Assembly: GCA_019232645.1 (NCBI GenBank)
Contig: JAFANO010000436.1
Location: 1 to 5,143 of the forward strand
DNA: 5,143 nucleotides
Reading direction: 5' to 3'
Source: Planctomycetaceae bacterium
GTDB taxonomy: Bacteria; Planctomycetota; Planctomycetia; Isosphaerales; Isosphaeraceae
Position numbers and translations under genes: made by a program. The notes beneath the pieces are model-generated. The model did not search any database. It saw nothing but the letters and a program-made list of their open reading frames with translations, and was not told the DNA's origin. Below, in pieces: positions 1 to 5,143 of this stretch (within the stretch, counting starts at the first letter, position 1; each line of letters starts with the position of its first letter).

Positions 1-139
1 TATCGATAGACTAGGAATTCGGCCGATGCATCTTAAATTCTGACGAGTGGACCGCCGAAAGATCAAGGGCTATCGTTAAACTTCCCGCTGAAAGACGGGC
101 GATCCCCTCCCCCCGCCTGCCGTGCCAATCCAGGGCCCG

Positions 140-169
140 GACGTGACGTGACGGAGTCGAGGACGACTC
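140..169. repeat. GACGT tandem followed by a 6-bp hairpin
   Basis: GACGT occurs twice in tandem with a partial third copy (140-153). It is followed directly by GAGTCG (154-159), the tetraloop AGGA (160-163) and CGACTC (164-169), a perfect 6-bp stem. No T-tract follows, so this is not a standard intrinsic terminator. Its role is unknown; it may simply be secondary structure near the 3' end of the protease transcript. Confidence 0.35.
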
Positions 170-222
170 AGAGTAGCCGAGCATGGGGGGCGGGATGGTC
201 CCACAAGCGCCACCGGGGGTTA

Positions 223-242
223 CCGAAAAAATGGTTTTTTGG
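223..242. terminator. Weak candidate bidirectional terminator (A6-TGG-T6 dyad)
   Basis: AAAAAA (226-231), TGG (232-234) and TTTTTT (235-240) form a dyad that can be extended by CC at 223-224 pairing with GG at 241-242 around one bulged G. It reads almost the same on both strands and would place a U-tract after a hairpin in either direction. The stem is mostly A-T and the loop is only three bases, so it would be weak. It lies about 190 bp beyond the stop codon of the minus-strand protease gene, which is far for its own terminator. Confidence 0.3.
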
Positions 243-430
243 ATGTTTAGTTAACGATAGGAATCGGTTCGCTTAAGCCTGATTAGGTTATGCTCCAAGA
301 ACGGGAGGGCATGTCCTCGCCATCCCCACGCTGAGATCACCTCGATCCCAGGGACAGGGAGGAGGGAATGGGACCGGATGTCGACCACGACTCGATCCCC
401 CCCGCCCCTCTCCTCGGCGCGGTCGCGCGA

Positions 431-1342
431 TCATTCCCCGCGAAATCGGCCGAGTACCCGGCCTCCCTCCAACGTCCGCCCCTTGCTCAGGCTTGGGGGC
501 ACGCCGTTGGGATATTCAGACTGCAAGAGTGCCTGAATCTCCTCCAGTCGGGTCTCGGGCAGGGGGTGCGTGGCGAGGAACTCCGGCTGGCGGTTGCCCT
601 TGCTCTCCTCCTTCAGGATGCGCATGACGTCGAGCATGGCCGTGGGGTCGTAACCGGACTGGGCCATGAACTGGATGCCGAAGCGGTCGGCCTCCGATTC
701 GTCGTCGCGGCTGAACCGGAGTTGGGTCACCTGGTTGACCAGCGCGGCGATCATCTGGGCGTTCCGGCCGCGGTCGTCGCCGCCACTGGCGCCGACGCCG
801 ACGGCGAGCGTCAGCATCTGGCCGAGTCGGCTCTTGGCCATCTGCTCGGCGGTATGGCGGTTCACCACGTGGCCGATCTCGTGGCCCAGGACGCCGGCCA
901 ACTGGGCCTCATTCTCAAGCCGGTCGAACAGCCCCGCGGTGATGAACACCTGACCGCCAGGCAGGGCAAACGCGTTGACCGTCTCGGGGTCGCTCAGGAG
1001 GTAGAAGTGGAAGTTGCCGACATACGGGCTCCGACTCGCGTCGCTGTCCCGAACAATCCGCCGGCCGACCTCGGAGACTAGCGCCGCCCGGGGGTCCCGA
1101 TCGGGTCCGAGCACCCCGCCCATCTTCGCCGCCATCTCGGGCGCGGCCTGGAGGCCGAGTGCCTTCTCCTGGTCGACGCTCATCGCGATATGCTGCCTCT
1201 TCCCCGTGACCGGGTTGACCTGGGTCTCGAACAGGTACATGGCGATCCCGATCACGGCGAGGATCAGGGCGCCGATCAGGCGCAAGTTCGGGCCTCTGCC
1301 CCGAGCCGAATACGCGTCGTCAAAGCCGCCGGAGTAGGACAT
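431..1342 (-). CDS. Membrane-anchored M48 family zinc metalloprotease (BepA/LoiP-like catalytic domain)
   Basis: This predicted zinc endopeptidase of 303 residues probably acts on misfolded or misassembled envelope proteins. The N-terminus is short and polar, followed by one membrane segment at about residues 20-38, which would leave the catalytic domain outside the cytoplasmic membrane. The zinc site is complete: HEIGH at 154-158 supplies two histidines and the general-base glutamate, and the ESEAD motif at 215-219 supplies the third ligand, probably E215. FALPGGQVFITAGL (125-138) and THPLPETRL (258-266) are typical of the family; H259 matches the regulatory histidine described in E. coli BepA. 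No TPR domain follows, unlike BepA. I chose the ATG at 1342 because GAGGGGAG lies four bases upstream; an in-frame GTG at 1360 would add six residues but has no such site. The gene is transcribed divergently from larC. The protease class is secure; the substrate is unknown. Confidence 0.93.
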   Translation of the reverse strand: MSYSGGFDDAYSARGRGPNLRLIGALILAVIGIAMYLFETQVNPVTGKRQHIAMSVDQEKALGLQAAPEMAAKMGGVLGPDRDPRAALVSEVGRRIVRDSDASRSPYVGNFHFYLLSDPETVNAFALPGGQVFITAGLFDRLENEAQLAGVLGHEIGHVVNRHTAEQMAKSRLGQMLTLAVGVGASGGDDRGRNAQMIAALVNQVTQLRFSRDDESEADRFGIQFMAQSGYDPTAMLDVMRILKEESKGNRQPEFLATHPLPETRLEEIQALLQSEYPNGVPPSLSKGRTLEGGRVLGRFRGE

Positions 1343-1431
1343 CGCTCTCCCCTCGCCCACACGGATTCATGCGGTTGTGCCAGCGTCTACTACAAATTTA
1401 GCAAAGCGAGTGCCCTCCCCGTTAGAAAATT

Positions 1432-1451
1432 ATCGCGTGCCAGGACGCGAT
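1432..1451. promoter_or_regulatory. 7-bp perfect dyad, possible operator in the divergent spacer
   Basis: ATCGCGT (1432-1438), a six-base spacer GCCAGG, and ACGCGAT (1445-1451) form a perfect inverted repeat. Its geometry, with half-site centres about 13 bp apart, would suit a dimeric DNA-binding protein, and it overlaps the likely protease promoter patch. No regulator gene is next to it, so the binding protein is unknown. It could instead be a simple RNA hairpin or chance in GC-rich DNA. Confidence 0.35.
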
Positions 1452-1460
1452 GCTCCCCCC

Positions 1461-1497
1461 CGAGGCCGAAAATCCTCGCATCGGAGCCCATGAGGGC
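1461..1497. repeat. Two further short dyads in series
   Basis: CGAGG (1461-1465) pairs with CCTCG (1474-1478) around an eight-base A-rich loop, and GCCC (1486-1489) pairs with GGGC (1494-1497) around ATGA. Together with the dyad at 1432-1451 they make three consecutive palindromic elements in about 65 bp. Each is short enough to arise by chance at this GC content. Confidence 0.3.
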
Positions 1498-1523
1498 GCA
1501 TGACGTCTTGAAACTTTCCGGCC

Positions 1524-1551
1524 TTGCGGCGAGGGGGTAGGAAGCTAAAAT
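1524..1551 (+). promoter_or_regulatory. Candidate sigma70-like promoter for larC
   Basis: TTGCGG (1524-1529) and TAAAAT (1546-1551) are separated by 16 bp. The -10 hexamer matches TATAAT at five of six positions; the -35 matches only the TTG core. Transcription would start near 1558 and give a leader of about 42 nt before the GTG at 1600. That leader is too short for a known riboswitch and contains no recognisable one. This is a consensus match only, in an organism whose promoters may differ. Confidence 0.4.
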
Positions 1552-1599
1552 GGGGCGTCGTCGGTGCCCGCGAGGGCCATTTGCGCGAGGGGGAAGGGC

Positions 1600-2811
1600 G
1601 TGCGCATCGGCTATTTTGACTGCTTCAGCGGGATCTCCGGCGACATGACGCTCGCCGCGCTGATCGACGCCGGGGTCGATCACCGGGCGATCCGCGAGGC
1701 GGTCGCCAGCCTGGGCCTGCCATGCGAGCTGATGTTCGAGACGGTCCGCCGCGGAGGCTTCCGCGCCACCCACGCCAAGGTCATCGCGCCGCACGAGCAT
1801 GCGCACCGTCACCTGCACCACATCGAGGCGCTGATCGACGAGAGCACGCTGACCCCCCGGCAGAACGAGCTGGCCAAGCGGATCTTCCTCCGGCTGGGCG
1901 AGGCCGAGGCGGCGGTGCACGGCATCGCGCTCGAGACGATCCATTTCCACGAAGTCGGCGCGGTCGATTCGATCGTCGACATCGTGGGGGCGGCCGTCGG
2001 GATCGACCTGCTCGGCGTCGATCGCTTCGAGGCCAGCCCGGTGCCGCCAGGCCGGGGCTGGGTCAAGGCCGCCCACGGCCGGATGCCCCTGCCCGCCCCC
2101 GGGACCGCCGAGTTGCTCAAAGGGGTCCCGCTCGCCGAATCGACCGTCGAGATGGAGCTGACCACCCCGACCGGCGCGGCGATCCTGACGACCGTCGTCG
2201 AGAGCTTCAACCCGCTGCCACCCATGACGATCGAGAAGATTGGGCTGGGCGCGGGGGCGCGCGAGATCCCCGACCAGGCCAACATCCTCCGCCTCTTCGT
2301 CGGCCAGGTCGCGTCGCCGGCCGACGGCGACCGCGTCTGGGTCCTGGAAACGAACCTCGACGACCTGCCCGGCGAGGTCGTCGGCTACGCCACCACGCGG
2401 CTTCTGGCCGCCGGGGCGCTCGACGCGTTCGTCACGCCGATCCTCATGAAGAAGAACCGCCCGGGCGTCGTGGTGACCGTGCTCTGCGAGGAGGCGCGGG
2501 TGGCCGCGATGGAGGAGATCCTCTTCCGCGAGACGACGACGCTCGGCATCCGACGCTACCCGGTGAGCCGGCACACGCTGCGGCGCCAGCCCACCGAGGT
2601 CGCCACCCGCTTCGGCCCGATCCAGGGCAAGCTCGGCTGGCGCGAGGGGCACCCCGCCACGTTCAGCCCCGAATACGACGACTGTGCCCGGGTCGCCGCC
2701 GCGCACGGCGTCGCGCTCCGCGAGGTCTACGACGCCGCCCACGCTGCCTACAACAACCAAAGGATGTCCGCCACGATCGCACCGGAGGGCACCGCGTCGG
2801 AGATCGAGTGA
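1600..2811 (+). CDS. larC: LarC, nickel-pincer cofactor biosynthesis nickel-insertion protein
   Basis: LarC performs the last step in making the nickel-pincer nucleotide cofactor of lactate racemase and related LarA-type enzymes: CTP-dependent insertion of nickel into the pyridinium bis-thioacid mononucleotide, in the cytoplasm. The 403-residue product opens with YFDCFSGISGDM (5-16), the family signature. A histidine-rich stretch (HEHAHRHLHH, 65-74) is followed by HFHEVGAVDSIVDIVG (115-130) and AHGRMPLPAPGTAELL (158-173). The C-terminal half carries ETNLDDLPGEVVGY (250-263), MKKNRPG (283-289) and LFRETTTLGIRRY (308-320). Length is normal, and both domains are in one frame, unlike the larC1/larC2 arrangement of Lactobacillus. 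I chose the GTG at 1600 because the family signature starts there and GAGGGGGA (1587-1594) sits five bases upstream; an in-frame GTG at 1564 would add 12 unlike residues. No larA, larB or larE is present in the window, so the enzyme served is unknown. Confidence 0.95.
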   Translation: MRIGYFDCFSGISGDMTLAALIDAGVDHRAIREAVASLGLPCELMFETVRRGGFRATHAKVIAPHEHAHRHLHHIEALIDESTLTPRQNELAKRIFLRLGEAEAAVHGIALETIHFHEVGAVDSIVDIVGAAVGIDLLGVDRFEASPVPPGRGWVKAAHGRMPLPAPGTAELLKGVPLAESTVEMELTTPTGAAILTTVVESFNPLPPMTIEKIGLGAGAREIPDQANILRLFVGQVASPADGDRVWVLETNLDDLPGEVVGYATTRLLAAGALDAFVTPILMKKNRPGVVVTVLCEEARVAAMEEILFRETTTLGIRRYPVSRHTLRRQPTEVATRFGPIQGKLGWREGHPATFSPEYDDCARVAAAHGVALREVYDAAHAAYNNQRMSATIAPEGTASEIE

Positions 2812-2881
2812 GCCCGACGCGTCCTCCATCTCCCGTGCCTCCCGCCCCCGGTGGCCTCGATGGCTCCTCTCCCCCTTTTCC

Positions 2882-2898
2882 AAGGAAGGACTCTCCTT
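2882..2898 (+). promoter_or_regulatory. Ribosome binding site inside a small hairpin
   Basis: The only Shine-Dalgarno-like sequence before the ATG at 2903 is AAGGAAGGA (2882-2890). Its second half, AAGGA (2886-2890), can pair with TCCTT (2894-2898) across a three-base loop. The site is far from the start codon (12 bases), and the hairpin would bring the two closer or mask the site. The stem is only 5 bp, so any effect on translation is speculative. Confidence 0.35.
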
Positions 2899-2902
2899 AA
2901 TC

Positions 2903-3436
2903 ATGCATCCCTCTCCGAGCTTGCTCATGGCCTTGGTGGTGATCCTGAGCCTGTCGCTGGTGGTCGCCATGACGGCCCTGGGCGTGGTGTGGTCGCATGT
3001 CCGAGGCCTGCCGGTCAGGATCGCCCGGCTGGTCGACGACCTGGCACAACGCCAGCGCGAGATGGAGGGCCTGTTGGCGCGGATCGAGGCGTCTGACTCG
3101 GGTCGGGCACATCCGCCTGTCGAGTCGGCGCCGCGGGCGGCTCCCGGACCGCCGAATTGGGCGTCGCCCGACCGCCGGGTCGACACGGTCGGGCCGAACG
3201 CCCCCGGCGGCCCCACGCTGATCGCTGTCCCGAACCTGGCGGCCCCCTCGACGCCGGCGACGGCCGCGGCCTCGGCCGCGCTCGGCCGCCGCTTCGGACC
3301 GATCTGGGACCTCTTCGACGCGGGCGTGACGCCCGAGGAGATTGCCAGGAGGACCGACCAGCCGATCGGACAAGTCGAGTTGATCCTCGCGCTCCGCCGC
3401 CAACTGACCCCCGCCATGCCGGCGGGACGGGCATGA
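2903..3436 (+). CDS. Small membrane-anchored protein with coiled coil and C-terminal HTH-like segment (DUF6115/SwrB-like layout)
   Basis: I do not recognise a specific family with certainty. The 177-residue product begins with a hydrophobic segment at about 8-30, likely a single membrane anchor. A short heptad-like charged helix follows (about 37-63), then a proline/alanine-rich linker (about 68-125) containing the hydrophobic patch PTLIAVPNL (104-112). The end is a compact segment at 130-168 with FDAGVTPEEIARRTDQPIG followed by QVELILALRRQL. This ending has the pattern, aromatic-G-x-S/T-x-E-E-I-A-x-x-x-x-x-x-x-G-x-V-E-L-I-L-x-L, seen in DUF6115 and SwrB-like proteins and loosely in DUF2802. 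Whether it binds DNA or protein is unknown. The ATG at 2903 has AAGGAAGGA at a long 12-base spacing; ATG 2927, just before the hydrophobic segment, is an alternative. It lies 91 bp after larC and 45 bp before the glycosyltransferase gene. Confidence 0.8.
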   Translation: MHPSPSLLMALVVILSLSLVVAMTALGVVWSHVRGLPVRIARLVDDLAQRQREMEGLLARIEASDSGRAHPPVESAPRAAPGPPNWASPDRRVDTVGPNAPGGPTLIAVPNLAAPSTPATAAASAALGRRFGPIWDLFDAGVTPEEIARRTDQPIGQVELILALRRQLTPAMPAGRA

Positions 3437-3481
3437 CGTGTCCGAGACGCGACCGACGGCCCCCCACTCAAGGAGGATGCC

Positions 3482-4681
3482 ATGACACCGACCCAGCGCA
3501 CGCTCCTCTGGGTCTACGCGGCGATCATCGCCATCTGGCCGATCCGCCACCTGGTCCTCGAGCTCGTGGCGCGACGGCTCGACATCCTGACGCCGCGCTC
3601 GCCGCGCCTCGAGGCCGCCGATCCGCCGCTGGTCTCGGCCATCATCCCGGCCCGGGACGAGGAGCAGACGCTGGCCGAATGCCTCGCATCGGTCCGCGCC
3701 CAGACCTACCCGAACCTGGAGATCTTCGTCGTCGACGACCGGAGCACCGACCGCACGGCCGCGATCGCCCGGGAGCACGCCGCCGTCGACCCTCGGGTCC
3801 GCGTCCTGAGCATCGACCACCTCCCCGAAGGCTGGACCGGCAAGACGCACGCGCTGCAGGTGGCCGCCGACCAGGCGCGCGGCGAATGGTTCTGGTTCCT
3901 CGACGCCGACACCCGGCACACGCCCGAGAACCTCGCGATCGTCATGGAGTACGCCCGCGTCCATCGCGCGGCGTTGGCCAGCCTCCTGCTCGAGTTGCGG
4001 TGCGAGAGCTTCTGGGAGGAGATCGTCCAGCCGCTGGCCGGGATCGTCCTGGTGCAGTCGTATCCCCCGCCGTTGGTCAACCACGAACGCTCGCCGCTGG
4101 CCTTCGCCAACGGCCAGTATATCCTGATCTCCCGCGCCGCCTACGAGGCCGCAGGCGGTCACCGCGCGGTCCGCGACCGGTTCGTCGAGGACATCCACCT
4201 CGCGGGCCGGGTCAAGGCGCTGGGGCTGCCGATCCGGTTAGGGATCGCTTCGGGGATCGGCTCGGCGCGGATGTATACCTCGCTCGACGGGATCGTGCGG
4301 GGCTGGAGCCGCATCCTCTACGACGCCCTGGGTCGCAACCCCTGGCGGCTCCTGGGCCGCCTCCTCGACCCGCTGGTCTTCAGCCAGTCGGGCCACGTCG
4401 CGCTGGCCTGGGCGCTGGTCCTGTTCGCCCGGGGGGAGGTCGGGCCCTTCGCCTCCTGGCTCCTGGGCCTGAGCCTGGTCCACCACGCGTTCACCTACGC
4501 CGTGCTCCGTCGCCTCTACCTCATGTCGGTCCCCGGCTCGCGCGCGATCGGCTGGTTCCCGCTGGCGAACCTGGTGATGGACTGGGTCCTCCTCCGGGCG
4601 ATCCGGATGTGCCTGACCGGCCGCGTCACCTGGCGCGGGACCGTCTACGGGCCCACCGCCGTCACGAAGCCGGTCTCTTGA
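3482..4681 (+). CDS. Membrane-associated family 2 glycosyltransferase (CrtQ/HpnB-like)
   Basis: This processive-fold (GT-A) enzyme transfers a sugar from a nucleotide-sugar donor, probably to a lipid acceptor at the membrane. The 399-residue product has an N-terminal hydrophobic segment (about 8-28) and then the GT2 domain: SAIIPARDEEQTL (52-64), the nucleotide-binding VVDDRSTDRT (83-92), GWTGKTHAL (117-125), the metal-binding FLDADT (139-144), FANGQYILISR (208-218), the catalytic-region VEDIHL (235-240), and RMYTSLDGIVRGWSR (263-277), which takes the place of QxxRW. Hydrophobic segments at about 303-316, 323-340 and 355-375 suggest two or three C-terminal membrane spans. The order GWxGK, ED, RMYxS...GWS is that of the CrtQ (carotenoid) and HpnB (hopanoid) type. 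The start is firm: AGGAGG (3471-3476) lies five bases before the ATG. An aldehyde dehydrogenase gene follows downstream. Acceptor and sugar are not known. Confidence 0.9.
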   Translation: MTPTQRTLLWVYAAIIAIWPIRHLVLELVARRLDILTPRSPRLEAADPPLVSAIIPARDEEQTLAECLASVRAQTYPNLEIFVVDDRSTDRTAAIAREHAAVDPRVRVLSIDHLPEGWTGKTHALQVAADQARGEWFWFLDADTRHTPENLAIVMEYARVHRAALASLLLELRCESFWEEIVQPLAGIVLVQSYPPPLVNHERSPLAFANGQYILISRAAYEAAGGHRAVRDRFVEDIHLAGRVKALGLPIRLGIASGIGSARMYTSLDGIVRGWSRILYDALGRNPWRLLGRLLDPLVFSQSGHVALAWALVLFARGEVGPFASWLLGLSLVHHAFTYAVLRRLYLMSVPGSRAIGWFPLANLVMDWVLLRAIRMCLTGRVTWRGTVYGPTAVTKPVS

Positions 4682-4715
4682 AAATCCCGGGGGAAGGCCC
4701 GCAACTCCATTGAAC

Positions 4716-4729
4716 CGGGGATCATCCCG
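4716..4729 (+). terminator. Weak hairpin after the glycosyltransferase gene
   Basis: CGGG (4716-4719) pairs with CCCG (4726-4729), with a possible G-T pair inside and an ATCA loop. It lies 35 bp past the glycosyltransferase stop codon. No T-tract follows, so it is not a normal intrinsic terminator; it may only protect the 3' end or be chance. No better terminator is visible between 4682 and 4926. Confidence 0.2.
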
Positions 4730-4782
4730 CGCGACTCCTCTGCCGAGGTCTCGCACCCGATCTCTCCCCCCGGGACAGGATG

Positions 4783-4822
4783 ATCGGACCGTAAATCCGC
4801 ACCCGAATCGGGCCGTGAATCC
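4783..4822 (+). repeat. Paired 16-bp direct repeat upstream of the aldehyde dehydrogenase gene
   Basis: ATCGGACCGTAAATCC (4783-4798) and ATCGGGCCGTGAATCC (4807-4822) match at 14 of 16 positions, both differences being A to G, and their starts are 24 bp apart. The palindrome CCCGAATCGGG (4802-4812) lies between and into the second copy, and ATCCGC (4795-4800) can pair with GCGGAT (4824-4829). The pair ends about 105 bp before the probable start of the downstream gene. A spacing near two helical turns would suit two molecules of one regulator on the same DNA face. Confidence 0.45.
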
Positions 4823-4926
4823 CGCGGATGGGCCGGCACCGGCTGTCGCGGTTTCCACCTCCGGCCCGTAGGACATTCGTCGCGATCCACCCACGAGACC
4901 CAGGTCCACCGCACACGGCGGCCGTG

Positions 4927-5143
4927 ATGATGTTCGAACCCTTGATCGCGCGGAACCCGGCCACGGGGGCCGAGCTGGGCCGCGTGCCCACCACCCCGCC
5001 CGGGCGGGTGGCCGAGGTGATGGCGCGCGCCCGGCGGGCGCAGGCGTGCTGGGCCAATCGGAGCTGGCGCGAGCGTCGGGCAGGCCTCAAGCGTTGGTGG
5101 GGCCTGCTGAGCCGCGAGGCCGACGCCTTGGCCGACGGGATCC
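4927..5143 (+). CDS. Aldehyde dehydrogenase, N-terminal fragment (cut by window edge)
   Basis: The frame is open to the end of the window and encodes the first 72 residues of an NAD(P)-dependent aldehyde dehydrogenase, which would oxidise an aldehyde to a carboxylic acid. The evidence is the classic family opening: RNPATGAELGRVP (9-21), followed by VAEVMARARRAQACWA (28-43), WRERRAGLKRWWGLL (47-61) and READALADGI (63-72). In full-length family members (about 450-520 residues) the cofactor-binding and catalytic Cys/Glu motifs come later, so activity and substrate cannot be judged. ATG 4927 and ATG 4930 are adjacent; GGCGG (4917-4921) is a weak binding site suiting either. An in-frame ATG at 4828 would add 33 proline- and arginine-rich residues unlike the family and is not preferred. 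The 245-bp gap from the glycosyltransferase gene, with repeats, suggests a separate promoter. Confidence 0.85.
   Translation, partial: MMFEPLIARNPATGAELGRVPTTPPGRVAEVMARARRAQACWANRSWRERRAGLKRWWGLLSREADALADGI

Larger units (their letters stand above)
70..260. repeat. Inverted repeat pair CTATCGTTAA / TTAACGATAG
   Basis: CTATCGTTAA at 70-79 is the exact reverse complement of TTAACGATAG at 251-260. If a four-base gap is allowed in the right copy (GTTTAGTTAACGATAG, 245-260), the match extends to 12 bp, because the left copy continues as CTATCGTTAAAC (70-81). The core CGATAG also occurs at 4-9. The arms enclose about 170 bp with no gene. I see no target-site duplication flanking the pair, so a miniature mobile element is not supported beyond the inverted ends. 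A chance match is possible. Confidence 0.4.
1..430. other. Non-coding stretch downstream of the M48 protease gene
   Basis: No reading frame here looks like a real protein on either strand. Open frames are short, lack a ribosome binding site, or simply run antisense into the protease gene. Composition differs from the rest of the window: positions 1-80 and 220-300 are clearly richer in A and T, around a GC-rich core. The stretch contains a 10-bp inverted repeat, a short GACGT tandem, a 6-bp hairpin and an A6/T6 dyad, listed separately. It could hold the 3' end and terminator of the protease transcript, or an unrecognised small RNA; nothing in it matches an RNA family I know. Confidence 0.6.
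1343..1599. promoter_or_regulatory. Divergent intergenic region between the M48 protease gene and larC
   Basis: This 257-bp spacer must carry the starts of transcription for both directions. It has an A/T-rich patch at about 1390-1435, on the protease side, that probably contains the minus-strand promoter. The best single hexamer there is GATAAT read on the minus strand (1433-1428), but no good -35 box stands at the right distance. Three small dyads occupy 1432-1497, and a better plus-strand promoter lies at 1524-1551. No coding frame here is convincing. Confidence 0.55.

Noticed and set aside
1..22. ATCGAT, GAATTC and, at the far end of the window (5138-5143), GGATCC suggesting a cloning vector boundary
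   Set aside because: Single six-base restriction sites occur by chance; the right edge continues an aldehyde dehydrogenase frame and no vector sequence is seen.
183..254. 23-codon open frame starting ATGGGGGGC in the left spacer
   Set aside because: No ribosome binding site precedes it, and it crosses the A6/T6 dyad; it is too short to support without conservation data.
70..260. Inverted repeat as ends of a mobile element
   Set aside because: No target-site duplication, no transposase remnant and arms of only 10-12 bp; kept only as a repeat.
368..1081. Plus-strand open frame of 237 codons opposite the M48 protease gene
   Set aside because: The opposite strand encodes a protein with an intact HEIGH zinc site; this frame has no recognisable domain.
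1390..3501. Very long minus-strand open frame (about 700 codons) running antisense to larC and the small membrane protein gene
   Set aside because: Long antisense frames are expected opposite GC-rich genes. The product is low-complexity, rich in R, G, D and A, has no recognisable domain, and spans gene boundaries and spacers on the other strand.
2897..4198. Minus-strand open frame of about 430 codons opposite the glycosyltransferase gene
   Set aside because: Same reason: it mirrors codon bias of the plus-strand genes, has no family motif and no ribosome binding site.
3157..4713. Plus-strand open frame of about 520 codons overlapping the glycosyltransferase gene in another frame
   Set aside because: The product is arginine- and proline-rich nonsense, while the overlapping frame carries clear GT2 motifs and a good ribosome binding site.
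4930..4950. GGGTTCGAAC on the minus strand, resembling a tRNA T-loop
   Set aside because: It lies within the aldehyde dehydrogenase coding start, the flanking bases do not form a T-stem, and no acceptor or anticodon arm can be built.

Overview
This 5.1 kb window is high-GC bacterial chromosome. The strong G/C bias at third codon positions, the GTG start of larC, the wide spacers and the type of proteins encoded suggest a planctomycete, perhaps of the Isosphaeraceae. That assignment comes from overall character and has not been tested by a search. Five protein genes can be supported: four complete and one cut off by the right edge. I see no tRNA, rRNA, CRISPR array, insertion sequence or phage gene.

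Layout: positions 1-430 hold no convincing gene. This stretch is less GC-rich than the rest and carries several short repeats and dyads. A membrane-anchored M48 zinc metalloprotease (431-1342) lies on the minus strand. A 257-bp spacer with three small dyads and one reasonable sigma70-like promoter separates it from the divergent plus-strand genes. These are larC, the nickel-insertion enzyme for the nickel-pincer nucleotide cofactor (1600-2811); a small membrane-anchored protein with a coiled coil and a C-terminal helix-turn-helix-like segment (2903-3436); and a membrane-associated family 2 glycosyltransferase (3482-4681). After a 245-bp spacer containing a paired 16-bp direct repeat, the N-terminus of an aldehyde dehydrogenase begins at about 4927 and runs off the window.

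How they work together: the three central plus-strand genes are separated by 91 and 45 bp, so they could be co-transcribed, but their functions do not form an obvious pathway. The partners expected beside larC (larA, larB, larE) are not in the window. The one functional link worth testing is the glycosyltransferase followed by the aldehyde dehydrogenase. The same two enzyme types act late in C30 carotenoid (staphyloxanthin-type) synthesis, and the glycosyltransferase resembles the CrtQ/HpnB type. The window is mostly ordinary housekeeping and accessory chromosome. I did not find a clear new defence or mobile system.
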